A stretch of DNA of 64,000 nt, taken from NCBI RefSeq assembly GCF_003268775.1, contig NZ_QLSU01000024.1, positions 62,001 through 126,000 of the forward strand. Reading direction: 5' to 3'. Below are positions 17,869-27,296 of the stretch, piece after piece. Numbering within the stretch: the first letter of the stretch is position 1; each line of letters opens with the position of its first letter. The notes beneath the pieces are model-generated. The model was given only the letters and a program-made list of their open reading frames with translations. It had not been told where the DNA came from and searched no databases. The position numbers were made by a program, and so were the translations under genes. The stretch is from Paraburkholderia unamae. GTDB taxonomy: Bacteria; Pseudomonadota; Gammaproteobacteria; Burkholderiales; Burkholderiaceae.

Positions 17869-18353
17869 TCACAGACACACTAAGGTCTACTGACGGCTAC
17901 TTCGAAGATTTCGAACCAGGAATGCTAATGCGCCACGCGCGCGGCAAGACCGTCACGGAAATGGACAACGTGCTCATCACGAACATGGTAATGAACACGG
18001 CGGAAGGGCACTTCAACGAGGATGTCATGAACAAGACTCCGAGCGCGTTCGTCAGCAAGCGCGTGGTGTTCGGCGGAATCAATCTTTCGATGGTGCTCGG
18101 GTTGGCCGCTCAGGACACGGCGGAACAGTGCATACGGGAACTCACACTAGACAAGATTCGGCTGACGACGCCTGTGTTGCATGGCGATACGCTCTACGCG
18201 TTCACCGAAGTTCTCGCGAAGGAGGATGCGGAACGGGAAGACGCAGGCATCGTGCATTTCAAACACTACGGGATCAACCAGAACGACAGGCTATGCGTGC
18301 AGGCCGAACGTACGGCCTTGATCAAACGCAAGAGCCACTGGGTGAAGAAATGA
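17865..18353 (+). CDS. MaoC-like hydratase, second copy
   Basis: 162 residues. GYFEDFEPGMLMRHARGKTV opens the hot-dog domain; VLHGDTLYAFTEVLAKEDA and AGIVHFKHYGINQNDRLCVQ match the C-terminal pattern of mesaconyl-CoA hydratase-like proteins. Predicted to add water across an enoyl-CoA double bond, giving a hydroxyacyl-CoA for CitE-type cleavage. Start and stop codons overlap both neighbours (ATGA), so expression is strongly coupled. Confidence 0.83.
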   Translation: MITDTLRSTDGYFEDFEPGMLMRHARGKTVTEMDNVLITNMVMNTAEGHFNEDVMNKTPSAFVSKRVVFGGINLSMVLGLAAQDTAEQCIRELTLDKIRLTTPVLHGDTLYAFTEVLAKEDAEREDAGIVHFKHYGINQNDRLCVQAERTALIKRKSHWVKK

Positions 18354-19606
18354 ACGCGGGGTCCGCGAGGCGTGGCGCGCTGGACGGTCTGATAGTCCTG
18401 GACCTGACGGCTATGCTTGCGGGGCCATACTGCACGATGATGCTCGCGGACCAGGGCGCTCGCGTGATCAAGATCGAACCGCCAGGCGGAGACAAGACGC
18501 GTCGTAATGGCCCGCATCTGGTTGGGGCAATACGGCCCGAGGACGGAGGCTTTGGCGGCTATTTCGGCTCAACGAATCGGAACAAGGAATCGCTGGTTAT
18601 CGATCTGAAGAAGCCGGAAGGCCACGCGCTCTTCCTGCGTCTCGTCAAGCGTGCAGATGTTGTGATCGAGAATTACCGATCGGGCGTGATGGAGCGCCTG
18701 AGCCTTAGCTATGAACGTTTGCGCGAAGTGAATCCGCGCCTCGTTTATGGAGCACTTAGAGGCTTCGGTGATCGGCGTTCCGGCGCCAGTAAGTATCTTG
18801 AATGGCCTGCGTACGATCCAGTATCACAGGCGATGGGGGGCATCATGGGCATCACAGGCCAGACACGCAATGGGGCGCCGACGAAAATCGGCCCCGGAAT
18901 CGGCGACATTGGCCCCGCGATGTTCCTGGCGTTCGGCATCGCTTCGGCGTGTTGGCGAGCGCAGCGTACGGGATCGGGCCAGTTCGTTGACGTCGCAATG
19001 ACTGATTCAGTCCTGGCTATTTGCGAACGCATCGTATTCCAGTATGGCGCTACACGGAAGTCACCTGGCCCTGAAGGTAATGGCCACCCGCTGCTTTGTC
19101 CATTCGGGCTGTTTCAGGCGAAAGACGGATTTATCAGCCTGGGTGTGCCGAACGATCACTTTTGGGCACTCATGGTCGAGCGCATGGGCAGTCCTGAGTG
19201 GGCATGCCAGGACAGGTTTGCAACCAACGATTCTCGCGTTGCAAACAGCGGTGAACTGGAAGCGTACCTGACCGCCTGGACCATAAAGCGGACCAAGCGG
19301 GAGTTATCCGAAATATTCGGTGGTCACATCCCGCTCGGACCGGTATTCGACGCCGCAGATATTTTTGAAGATGACCATTTCCGCATCCGGAACATGCTGG
19401 TCGAGACGGAGCAACCTGGCACGACCGAAAAGCTGACGATTGCCGGCACGCCCATCCATATGAGCGATACGCCCGGTGGGGTTCATAAGCGCGCGCCGCT
19501 TGTTGGTGAGCACACCACGAGTGTGTTGATCGACCTCGGGTTGACCGAGCAGGAAATTTCCGCATTACGTGAGCACAGGGTCGTGCAACAACGCACGACA
19601 GTCTAG
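18350..19606 (+). CDS. Class III CoA-transferase (CaiB/BaiF)
   Basis: 418 residues from ATG 18350, which overlaps the MaoC stop. The longer upstream frame is rejected because the family begins at LDGLIVLDLTAMLAGPYCTM. Other signatures are DQGARVIKIEPPGGDKTR and SGQFVDVAMTDSVLA, the latter likely holding the catalytic Asp that forms the acyl-anhydride intermediate. Transfers CoA between carboxylates and would activate the incoming dicarboxylate in this cluster, with succinyl-CoA as the usual donor in related systems. Confidence 0.9.
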   Translation: MNAGSARRGALDGLIVLDLTAMLAGPYCTMMLADQGARVIKIEPPGGDKTRRNGPHLVGAIRPEDGGFGGYFGSTNRNKESLVIDLKKPEGHALFLRLVKRADVVIENYRSGVMERLSLSYERLREVNPRLVYGALRGFGDRRSGASKYLEWPAYDPVSQAMGGIMGITGQTRNGAPTKIGPGIGDIGPAMFLAFGIASACWRAQRTGSGQFVDVAMTDSVLAICERIVFQYGATRKSPGPEGNGHPLLCPFGLFQAKDGFISLGVPNDHFWALMVERMGSPEWACQDRFATNDSRVANSGELEAYLTAWTIKRTKRELSEIFGGHIPLGPVFDAADIFEDDHFRIRNMLVETEQPGTTEKLTIAGTPIHMSDTPGGVHKRAPLVGEHTTSVLIDLGLTEQEISALREHRVVQQRTTV

Positions 19607-19624
19607 AAATTGGAGGAGATAGGT

Positions 19625-20536
19625 ATGTCGGAGACAGTCAAACGCTTGCGCCGGTGCCAGTTGTCGGTGCCAGGTTCAAACGAAAGGATGATGGAGAAGG
19701 CTGCCGGAATCGGTGTCGATTATGTCTTCCTCGATTTGGAGGATGCGGTTGCGCCCTCAGAAAAGCGTTCGGCTCGTCAAAAGATAGTCACCGCACTCAA
19801 TACCCTTGACTGGGGCCGCACGGTGCGCTGCGTACGTATCAATGACCTGACGACGGAGTATGCCTATGAGGACATCATTGAAGTTGTCGAAGGCGCACGC
19901 GAACGCCTCGACATGATCATGCTGCCAAAGGCCATGTCGGCCGCCGACGTGCAGTTCGTTGACAAGCTCCTGACGATGATGGAGAAGAAGTTGGGCCTCA
20001 AGAAGCGTATTGGTATTGACGTGCTGATCGAGGAAGTCGAAGCCATGCAGAACGTCGAAGTGATCGCTGCATCTACGCCGCGTCTCGAATGTTTGATTTT
20101 CGGGATGGGCGACTACTCGGCAAGCCAGGGTGTGTCGATGCGTGATATTGGTGGCGACGGAGGCTATCCGGGCGACATCTGGCACTACCAGCGTCATCGC
20201 CTGACCATTGCGGCGCGATCGAACAAGATCGACGCAGTGGATGGTCCATTCGCGGATTACCGCAACCCCGACGCTTACCGTGAAGAAGCCCGTCGCGCCA
20301 TGATTCTTGGCATGGTAGGCAAGTGGGCCATCCACCCGTCGCAGGTGTCGCTCGCCCAGGAAATCTTCTCGCCTTCGAAGGAAGATGTAGAACGTGCTCG
20401 CGCCATGATAAAGGCGTATGACGAAGCGCTCGCGCAAGGCGTTGGCGCGGTTCAGTACGAGGGGAAGATGATCGACATCGCGTCGGTGCGCATCGTGCGC
20501 AATCTGGTGGAACGCGCTGACCTGATCGGCATGTAA
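19625..20536 (+). CDS. CitE-like lyase (HpcH/HpaI family), second copy
   Basis: 303 residues from ATG 19625, chosen because ggaggagatagg lies just before it. RRCQLSVPGSNERMMEKAAG and DYVFLDLEDAVAPSEKRSAR are the CitE/malyl-CoA lyase signature; CLIFGMGDYSASQG and GKWAIHPSQVSLAQEIF follow. A C-C lyase for citramalyl-, malyl- or beta-methylmalyl-CoA. It ends the operon. The longer middle segment compared with the copy at 13670 fits the malyl-CoA-lyase branch. The products would be pyruvate or glyoxylate plus an acyl-CoA. Confidence 0.88.
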   Translation: MSETVKRLRRCQLSVPGSNERMMEKAAGIGVDYVFLDLEDAVAPSEKRSARQKIVTALNTLDWGRTVRCVRINDLTTEYAYEDIIEVVEGARERLDMIMLPKAMSAADVQFVDKLLTMMEKKLGLKKRIGIDVLIEEVEAMQNVEVIAASTPRLECLIFGMGDYSASQGVSMRDIGGDGGYPGDIWHYQRHRLTIAARSNKIDAVDGPFADYRNPDAYREEARRAMILGMVGKWAIHPSQVSLAQEIFSPSKEDVERARAMIKAYDEALAQGVGAVQYEGKMIDIASVRIVRNLVERADLIGM

Positions 20537-20555
20537 TTTAGGTGTAGTTTTAAGT

Positions 20556-20580
20556 CAGCGGGTAGACTAGGAGCCCGCTG
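20556..20580 (+). terminator. Weak hairpin after the catabolic operon
   Basis: A 7-bp stem (cagcggg / cccgctg) with an 11-base loop lies 20 bp after the lyase stop. It lacks a following T run, so it may be only a weak or Rho-assisted end. Confidence 0.35.
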
Positions 20581-20679
20581 CGCTTAAACACGTAAGTCGT
20601 GGTTGAATGGTGCCATGCCATGTAGTTCATTATATCAATATAAGATTAGTTATACGAAGTATAAAATATCGGAGACAAT

Positions 20680-21982
20680 ATGGAGCAGACACTATCAAGC
20701 GCTGTCGGAGATGTGAAAAACGCGCGCAGCGTGCTTCGTAGCCGCTTCGCTGGTTGCGTAGGGCATGCAATCGAATGGTTCGATTTTTCGATATACGCGA
20801 ACCTAGCGATTTTTTTCAGCGGGCAACTCTTTCCGGGCGACAGCAAGGAGGTCAAGTTGCTAGCTGCATTTGGCGTTTACGCGTTCGGGTTCATCATGCG
20901 ACCAGCTGGGCGGCTGGCTTCTTGGTGTGCTCGCAGATCGTCATGGACGACGGGCCGCGCTGTCGCTATCTGTTCAACTGATGGCGCTCGGCTCTTTGCT
21001 GCTCGCTATTGTACCGACGTACGACAGAATCGGCTTTGCGGCACCGGTCATTGCGACGATCGCACGTCTGCTGCAAGGGTTGTCGACAGGTGGCGAATTT
21101 GCGGCGGCCATTTCCTTTCTTGGTGAAACGGCACCCTCGGACAAGCGCGGCCTGCACGGCAGCTTCCTGTTTTTTGGCACCGGCATTGGTTTAATGTGCG
21201 CGTCCGGGATTGTATGGCTACTCAACGGGTCCCTGTCGCACGACCAGATGATTGCGTATGGTTGGCGTATTCCGTTTGTCATCGGCGCGATCAGCGGGAT
21301 CTTTGCCTGGTGGCTGCGCCAGCACGTTGCGGAAACCGCGATCTTCGAGGAAGCACGTGCCGATGGCAAACGGACGATGGGTTCGGTCCGAGAGCTTTTC
21401 ACGAAGCACCGAAAACCGGTCTTTACGCTGTTCGGTATCGGTATTTGCGGAACATTCGCGTTTTATCTGTTTGGTGTGTACGTCCCTGTATATGCGATCC
21501 AGCGTACGGGCGCTTCGTCGTCGATCGCGTACGCGGCGGGTTCGTTCGCGCTCGCAATCTACACCCTGGTGCACCCGTTCTTCGGCATGCTTTCTGACCG
21601 GGTTGGTCGTCGCCCGCAGATGCTTGTCTTCGCGGGATTCTACACACTGTTCCTGTACCCAGTAGTGCTCTCAGTTCAGCCTACCTTCTGGTCGATTGCG
21701 GGCATCGAGATTTTCGGTTTGGTGCTCTATGCACTCTTTTCGTCCGTCATCCCGGCAGTCTTGTCGGAACTGTTTGAGACAGAGATCCGAACCGTTGGTA
21801 TTGGTCTGCCGATCAACCTTGTGATCGCGGCTTTTGGCGGCACGACGCCCTTCCTGATGACTTGGCTGCAATCCATCCACCACGATAACTATTTCCTGAT
21901 TTATGTGTCAGTCGGATCGTTCATCACACTCGTGACAATCTGGCGGATGAAAGAGACGAATGGCTGCTCGTTGATAGATTAG
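20680..21982 (+). pseudogene. MHS-type MFS transporter, frameshifted
   Basis: The N-terminus (SRFAGCVGHAIEWFDFSIYA, first membrane helix, metabolite:H+ symporter signature) and the rest (GGWLLGVLADRHGRRAAL motif A, then ten or so helices to WRMKETNGCS) are in different frames. The junction is in gctgggcgg at 20905-20913; removing one G of the GGG at 20908-20910 restores RPAGGWLLGVLADRHGRR. If real, the transporter is inactive; if an error, the gene is a full-length dicarboxylate-type symporter of about 433 residues serving the catabolic cluster. The ribosome binding site cggaga is intact. Confidence 0.85.
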
Positions 21983-22145
21983 ACGAAGAGCGCACGGTCT
22001 TTCTTCACGGCGTACGGATCAAACGGCTGAACCGCTACCGCCATCCACGCAATTCGGAAGCGCATGGGGGTAGTCAGCAGGCGTTTGATTTGAAACGAAA
22101 TTTATACCGGGCCACAAGCCGGACGCATGCCAGGCATAGATGTGC

Positions 22146-22727
22146 CTAACCGGAGACCTGCACGAGAATCAAGGGCACCCCGAAGAGGGCCACGCTATGC
22201 CAGTCGTGCTGCTTCGCACGCACGTCGGGATTGCAGAACAGGAAGCGCAGGATGTTGCGCTGACCGGCAGGCAGCTTGCCGCAATCGGTGAGCAGCACGG
22301 CGGCGGCGCGATTCCAGGCCACCACGTCCCAGGTGGCCGTCTTGACGATGGCCACGCTGTACCGCAGGGGATCAAGCAGGCGTTGCAGCCGCGGGTTGAC
22401 CCCGTCCACAGGCTTGTAACGAACTTCCGGCGGCCGGCCGAGGCCCAGCATGAATAGATGCTCACGCTCGGGATCAGTCAGCATCAACGCGCTGCAGATG
22501 CGATCGAGCACCTCCGCCGAAGGCGCGCCGCCACGCCCCTGTTCGAGCCAGGTGTACCAGGTCGGGCTGATGTTCGCCCGCTGCGCGACTTCTTCCCTGC
22601 GCAGCCCCGGCGTGCGCCTGCGGCCGCCGAAACCAAAACTCGCGGGATCGAGGCGGGTGCGGCAACGCTTGAGAAAGTCGCCGAGCGAGCCGGCCGAATG
22701 GATCGGCACGGAAATCCTGTTAGTCAT
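22146..22727 (-). pseudogene. XRE-family MmyB-type regulator, C-terminally truncated
   Basis: 193 residues. The HTH (RRRTPGLRREEVAQRANISP then TWYTWLEQGRGGAPSAEVLD) and the first part of the MmyB ligand domain (YSVAIVKTATWDVVAWNRAA, NILRFLFCNP) are intact. After HDWHSVA the frame changes to unrelated residues and stops; homologues have about 280 residues, as the copy at 5052 does. About the last third of the ligand domain is missing. It is divergent from the broken SDR gene that it presumably once controlled. Confidence 0.75.
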
Positions 22728-22807
22728 TTTAATATGATGCTCTCACTACTTTAACGGTATAGAAATCCCAAGGATAGTACGCTCGTCACCACCAAGGAGA
22801 GTTGACC

Positions 22808-23699
22808 ATGCGTATTTTCCGACCGGCGCGACCGGCTTCATCGGTTCGGCACTCGTGCCGGAGCTTATCGAAGCCGGCCACGAGGTGATCGGCATGACCC
22901 GCTCCGACGCAGGCGCGCAGGCGCTTGCCGCAGCGGGCGCCCAGGTTCATCGCGCAACGCTGGAGGACCCCGGGAGCATGCGCCGCGGCGCGGAGCACGC
23001 GGACGCGGTGATTCACGCGGCGTTCGATCACGATTTCTCGCGCTTCGAGGAGAATTGCGAAAAGGACAAGCGCGCAATCGCGGCGCTCGGTGCTGCGCTT
23101 GCGGGCTCGGATCGTCCGTCGATCATTACGTCGGGCACCGGGACCGGCAACGGTGTGCACGGCGAGCCGGCGAGCGAGGACTTCTTCAATGCGGGCCATC
23201 CCAATCCGCGCATGAGGTCCGGACTGGCCGGCAAACCTTGCTCGAACAAGGGATCAACGTTGGTGTATTGCGTCTGCCGCAAGTCCACAATCCCTTCAAA
23301 CAAGGGCTGATTACACGGCTCGCTGCAGTGGCACGTGAAAAAGGCGCGTGCGCCTACGTGAGCGAAGGCGCGAACCGTTGGCCCGCCTGCCATCTCTCCG
23401 ACGTCGTGCGTGTGTACCGTCTCGCCGTGGAAAAGGCCGTACCGGGCGCGCGTTATAACGCCGTGGGCGCAGAGGGCGTGGGCACCCGCGAAATCGCCGA
23501 GGCCCTTGGCCGTGGGCTCAATTTGCCTGCCGTTTCGATTGCGGCCGATGAAGCGCCGGCGCATTTCGGCTGGACGACGATGTTCGTCGGCATGGACATG
23601 CCCGCTTCGAGCGCGCTCACCCAGGCGCGGCTAAGCTGGCGGCCGACCGGCCCGGCGCTCATCGCCGATCTCGATGAAGCGCGTTTCGCTCAGGTCTGA
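22808..23699 (+). pseudogene. SDR-family NAD-dependent epimerase/reductase, two frameshifts
   Basis: The pieces assemble into one extended SDR of about 295 residues: MRIF then (shift near 22822) TGATGFIGSALVPELIEAGH with the Rossmann glycines, EVIGMTRSDAGAQALAAAGA, IITSGTGTGNG, then (shift near 23210) LLEQGINVGVLRLPQVHNPF and the C-terminus to RFAQV at 23699. Two single-base losses disrupt it. Such SDR genes commonly sit divergent from an MmyB-type regulator, as here. Confidence 0.78.
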
Positions 23700-24040
23700 A
23701 TTCTTGCGGCCATCTCCCCCTTTTCGCGTAGCGCGCGCTTGCGGCTCGTGTTTCTCTGCCCATTCCCACACGTTCCGGGCAAAGCCCATGTCGTCTGCAA
23801 CGACGGCAGCCGCATGGAGCGTGTCTACGTATGCTGTCATATGCGTAAGAGATCAGGCCGGTCACACGTCGATCGGCCACTCTCACGGCATATCGGCTGA
23901 TTTCGAGCGCAATTATGCGTTGGTCGCCGCTTTAGCGGAGTCAAGGCATGATGTTTGTTGACATTAAATGTCAGCCTTCTGATCTGCGAACCCTCAGGGC
24001 ACCAAGCACCCTCGAGCAGTGTCGTAACGGTAATAGAAGG

Positions 24041-24056
24041 TAAACTTGCAAGTTTA
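24041..24056. promoter_or_regulatory. 16-bp perfect palindrome before the MarR gene
   Basis: TAAACTTGCAAGTTTA lies 24 bp before the marR start, in the place and of the size expected for an autoregulatory MarR operator. It is followed by an AT-rich stretch (ttgtactgtatatatt) suitable as a promoter core. Confidence 0.65.
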
Positions 24057-24080
24057 TCTTGTACTGTATATATTGCCATC

Positions 24081-24512
24081 ATGACGACCGAATCTTCCCT
24101 AGACATTGTTGCAAACGACCTTTCGGCGGCGATCAGTCGGCTGCTGCGGCGCCTACGCACGGAATCCAATCCGACCGAGCTGGCCCTTTCACAGATGGGC
24201 GTCCTCGCTCGTCTGGAGCAAGGCGGACCCATGACGACCGCGGATCTGGCGCGTGCAGAACTGATGAAGCCGCAGTCGATGGGGGTCATTCTGGCGAGTC
24301 TTGAGCAGGAAGGGCTGATCGAGCGTCGGCCCCACCCGACGAATCGTCGCCAGATCCTTTTTGTGTTGACCGCGACTGGCGTGGCGGTGAGAACCCGCCA
24401 CCGCGCCATGAAGCGAAACTGGCTGGTCGGAGCCATCGGCCAGCTCGATCCCGCCGACCTGGAGGCGCTTGTAGCGGCGATCGCGATCATCCGGCAGGTC
24501 GGCGATTCCTGA
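24081..24512 (+). CDS. MarR-family regulator
   Basis: 143 residues from ATG 24081 (MTTESSLDIVANDLSAAISR). The upstream extension crosses the palindrome and promoter-like sequence, so it is not used. The winged-helix region is LARAELMKPQSMGVILASLE then QEGLIERRPHPTNRRQILFV, the wing ending in the usual D/N-R-R. It heads an operon with an isochorismatase-type hydrolase, a small membrane protein and a 14-helix MFS pump, and probably represses it until an inducer binds. Confidence 0.9.
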   Translation: MTTESSLDIVANDLSAAISRLLRRLRTESNPTELALSQMGVLARLEQGGPMTTADLARAELMKPQSMGVILASLEQEGLIERRPHPTNRRQILFVLTATGVAVRTRHRAMKRNWLVGAIGQLDPADLEALVAAIAIIRQVGDS

Positions 24513-24578
24513 CCTTCGTCATCGCCGCCATCGGCGGTGACGAAGAGGCAGATCAAGCTCAAATTATTAGGACAACTT

Positions 24579-25142
24579 ATGTCTGTAACCGAACTGGATT
24601 CCAAAACTGCGCTGATTGTTATCGACCTGCAGAAAGTCGTTGCGTCGATTTCCACTGCCCATCCCTTCGTGAAAGTGCTGGAGAACGCCAGTCTTCTTGC
24701 GGCAACTTTCCGCCAACACGGCCTTCCCGTCGTGCTGGTCAACGTCATCGGGATGGCGCCGGGCCGGATTGAGCAGTACCACTCGGGCGGTGCGCTCACG
24801 CCGGACTGGTCCGAACTCCTGCCAGAGCTGGATCGCCAGCCCCAGGATCATTTCGTGTCCAAGAAAACCTGGGGTGCGTTCACCGGCACCGGTCTTGAGG
24901 CGCATCTCAAATCAACCGGCATCACCCAGGTGGTGGTCTGCGGCGTTGCGACGAGCGTGGGCGTCGAGTCAACCGCGCGGCAGGCGCATGAACTTGGCTT
25001 CAACGTCACCCTCGCTGTGGACGCCATGACTGACGTCAGCGCGGAAGCGCACTTCAACAGTCTTGAGCGGATTTTTCCGCAGCTCGGCGAAGCAGGCACA
25101 AGCAAGGAGATTGCCAATCTCCTTTCGACGAGGAACACCTGA
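24579..25142 (+). CDS. Isochorismatase-family cysteine hydrolase
   Basis: 187 residues from ATG 24579. The catalytic triad of the family is visible: Asp in ALIVIDLQ, Lys in FVSKKTWGAF, Cys in VVVCGVATSVGVESTARQA. Family members hydrolyse isochorismate, nicotinamide or related amides; the substrate here is unknown. It lies in the MarR-controlled operon between the regulator and a membrane protein. Confidence 0.9.
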   Translation: MSVTELDSKTALIVIDLQKVVASISTAHPFVKVLENASLLAATFRQHGLPVVLVNVIGMAPGRIEQYHSGGALTPDWSELLPELDRQPQDHFVSKKTWGAFTGTGLEAHLKSTGITQVVVCGVATSVGVESTARQAHELGFNVTLAVDAMTDVSAEAHFNSLERIFPQLGEAGTSKEIANLLSTRNT

Positions 25143-25143
25143 G

Positions 25144-25473
25144 ATGTCCTGGCTATTCCTGCTTGCGTATTTCCTCGGTGGTTTCTTCCTGGCGAATGCT
25201 GTGCCGCATGTCGTGAGCGGCATGATGGGTCGACCATTCCAGAGTCTGTTCGCAAAGCCGCCCGGCGAAGGGCTGTCTTCACCGAGCATCAATGTGCTCT
25301 GGGGCTTCTGCAATATTGTTATCGGCTACCTGCTTGTCTGCCGTGTCGGCGATTTCCAGTTGAGGCACACGGCGGACATCATCGCTTTGGGTGCTGGCGC
25401 ATTCCTGATCTCACTGTTCTCGGCGCGGCATTTCGGCCGTTTCAATGGCGGCCATGTCACAAACCCCACCTAA
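25144..25473 (+). CDS. Small inner-membrane protein of unknown function
   Basis: 109 residues from ATG 25144, directly after the hydrolase stop. Three or four hydrophobic segments (WLFLLAYFLGGFFLANAV, NVLWGFCNIVIGYLLV, ALGAGAFLISLFSA) indicate an integral membrane protein. The 3' end overlaps the start of the MFS gene by 29 bp, so it belongs to the same transcript. I do not recognise a named family. Confidence 0.8.
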   Translation: MSWLFLLAYFLGGFFLANAVPHVVSGMMGRPFQSLFAKPPGEGLSSPSINVLWGFCNIVIGYLLVCRVGDFQLRHTADIIALGAGAFLISLFSARHFGRFNGGHVTNPT

Positions 25474-26887
25474 AACAGCCGTTGATACCACGGACGCACC
25501 TGCGACGGACCAGCTTGATTCCTCGGTCTGGAAAATTGCTGGCGTCGCGCTGTTCGGGGCGTTGCTCGCCCAGCTCGACGCGACGATCGTCAACGTCTCA
25601 CTGTCAAACCTCGCGGCAGAGTTGAATAGCAGCCTTTCGACGATCCAGTGGATCACGAGCGGCTATTTGTTGGCGCTCACCCTGGTTCTGCCGCTGAATG
25701 GATGGTTGGTCGACCGCATCGGCGCAAAGGCCCTCTACCTTTGGTGCTTCTCAACGTTCACGCTGTGCTCGGCGCTTTGCGGCCTTGCCTGGTCGGCGCC
25801 CGCGCTGATCGGGTTCCGCGTCTTGCAGGGGATCAGCGGGGGCCTCCTTGCGCCTATGACCCAGATGATGATAGCTCGGGCCGCGGGCAAGCACATGGCC
25901 CGCGTGGCGGGCTATATGGCGCTTCCTGTGCTGTTGGCTCCGGTCCTGGGTCCCGTCATCGCCGGCGCCATCCTGCAGTATGCGTCCTGGCGCTGGCTAT
26001 TTCTGGTCAATCTGCCGGTCGGGGGCGTCGCACTTCTGTTGGTGATCCTGTTCCTCCCGAACGACCAGAACGAGACGAAGCGGCGAACTTTGGACTGGTC
26101 CGGTCTCGCGTTGCTCTCGCCCGGGCTTGTGATGTTCCTGTATGGCTCCGAACGCCTCGACCACACGGCCGGGCTCGTAATTCTGTCCGGCGGCATGGTA
26201 ATGATGGCGGCCTTCCTGTGGACAGCACGGCGAAAGGGGGACGATGCGTTGATCGACCTGCGACTGTTCAGTGGCAAGGTTTTCCGCACTGCGGCCGTCA
26301 CGCAATTCCTGTCGAACGGCGGTATGCTTGCCGGGCAGATGCTCATCCCGGCCTTTTTGATTCAGGCGTGCGGCCGGACGCCGGGAGAAATGGGCTGGAT
26401 GCTCGCGCCGCTTGGTATCGGCATGATGCTCACCAACCCTTTCATGGGCGCGCTGACCGACAAACTCGGCATTCGGTGCGTATCCGCGGGTGGCGCGCTT
26501 CTGACGTTCGCCGCCACATTGCCCATGCTGTACCTCGCTGCCCATGGACTGAGGTTGGGCGTACTCATACCCGCTTTGCTTTTACGGGGAATAGGCATGA
26601 GTGGTGTAGGCTTGCCGTCGCTGACCGCTGCCTATGCTTCGGTCCGCAGAGAGCGGATGCCGATGGCAACGACGTCGCTCAACATCGTTCAGCGCCTCGG
26701 CGGTCCGACCATGACGACCCTTTGCGCGACGTTCCTGGCATGGAGGCTAAAATCTATCGACGCGGGCCATGCGGTCTCAGGCGCATATGGGTGGGCGTTT
26801 CTGATCCTCTGTGGTACTCACGCCGTCGCCTTTCTGGCTGCGGTTCAATTGCCACGCCGTCTAGACGACGTGGCGTTCGGTGAGTGA
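25445..26887 (+). CDS. MFS multidrug efflux transporter, DHA2 (EmrB/QacA) type
   Basis: 480 residues with about 14 membrane helices. LDATIVNVSLSNLAAEL (motif D1 region), GWLVDRIGAKALYLWCFSTF (motif A) and PVLLAPVLGPVIAGAI (motif C, antiporter signature) place it in the drug:H+ antiporter-2 family. A second start at 25454 (MSQTPPK) is possible. Last gene of the MarR operon; expected to export the compound that relieves MarR repression. Confidence 0.92.
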   Translation: MAAMSQTPPKTAVDTTDAPATDQLDSSVWKIAGVALFGALLAQLDATIVNVSLSNLAAELNSSLSTIQWITSGYLLALTLVLPLNGWLVDRIGAKALYLWCFSTFTLCSALCGLAWSAPALIGFRVLQGISGGLLAPMTQMMIARAAGKHMARVAGYMALPVLLAPVLGPVIAGAILQYASWRWLFLVNLPVGGVALLLVILFLPNDQNETKRRTLDWSGLALLSPGLVMFLYGSERLDHTAGLVILSGGMVMMAAFLWTARRKGDDALIDLRLFSGKVFRTAAVTQFLSNGGMLAGQMLIPAFLIQACGRTPGEMGWMLAPLGIGMMLTNPFMGALTDKLGIRCVSAGGALLTFAATLPMLYLAAHGLRLGVLIPALLLRGIGMSGVGLPSLTAAYASVRRERMPMATTSLNIVQRLGGPTMTTLCATFLAWRLKSIDAGHAVSGAYGWAFLILCGTHAVAFLAAVQLPRRLDDVAFGE

Positions 26888-27179
26888 GAGGTGAACGTTG
26901 CAGTGACGCCGATCCCGCACATGCAGGGGGCGCTCATCGCAGGGGCGTGGATTTCGGCGGAGAAGCAAGCCGCAATCCGTGAAACCGCGTAGCGCAGAGA
27001 ATTCGCAGCCCCCTTCCGTACAATCCGGCGGGCCCGTGGAATAACGGTCCGACGTCAATTGCCTTTTTCGTATATTTCCTGCCCGCACTTAGTGGGGGGC
27101 CATCCTTGAGACCTCCGGGATCGTCAGTCCGCTCAGAGAGCGGGCATCCCCTGATGACCGTGGCGGTCAGCAACAATGG

Positions 27180-27275
27180 CTAAATGTTTGGATCGGCAAC
27201 GCTCGCGTGCAAGTACGCTTGGACTGCGTCAACGAATTGTCGTCGAGTGCTACCGACCACTCTGTCGCGCTTTCG
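27180..27275 (-). pseudogene. Possible LysR-type regulator C-terminal remnant
   Basis: A short minus-strand frame ends STRRQFVDAVQAYLHASVAD and stops at 27180-27182, like the last residues of some LysR-type regulators. Nothing upstream continues it. This is pattern recognition on about 30 residues only. Confidence 0.3.
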
Positions 27276-27296
27276 GCGTTTGAGCTCTGATCATAC

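Noticed and set aside
20650..20664. TTATACGAAGTATAA, resembling a loxP half site
   Set aside because: It has a 3-base centre, no 8-bp spacer and no recombinase nearby; it is probably a small operator or chance symmetry before the MFS gene.
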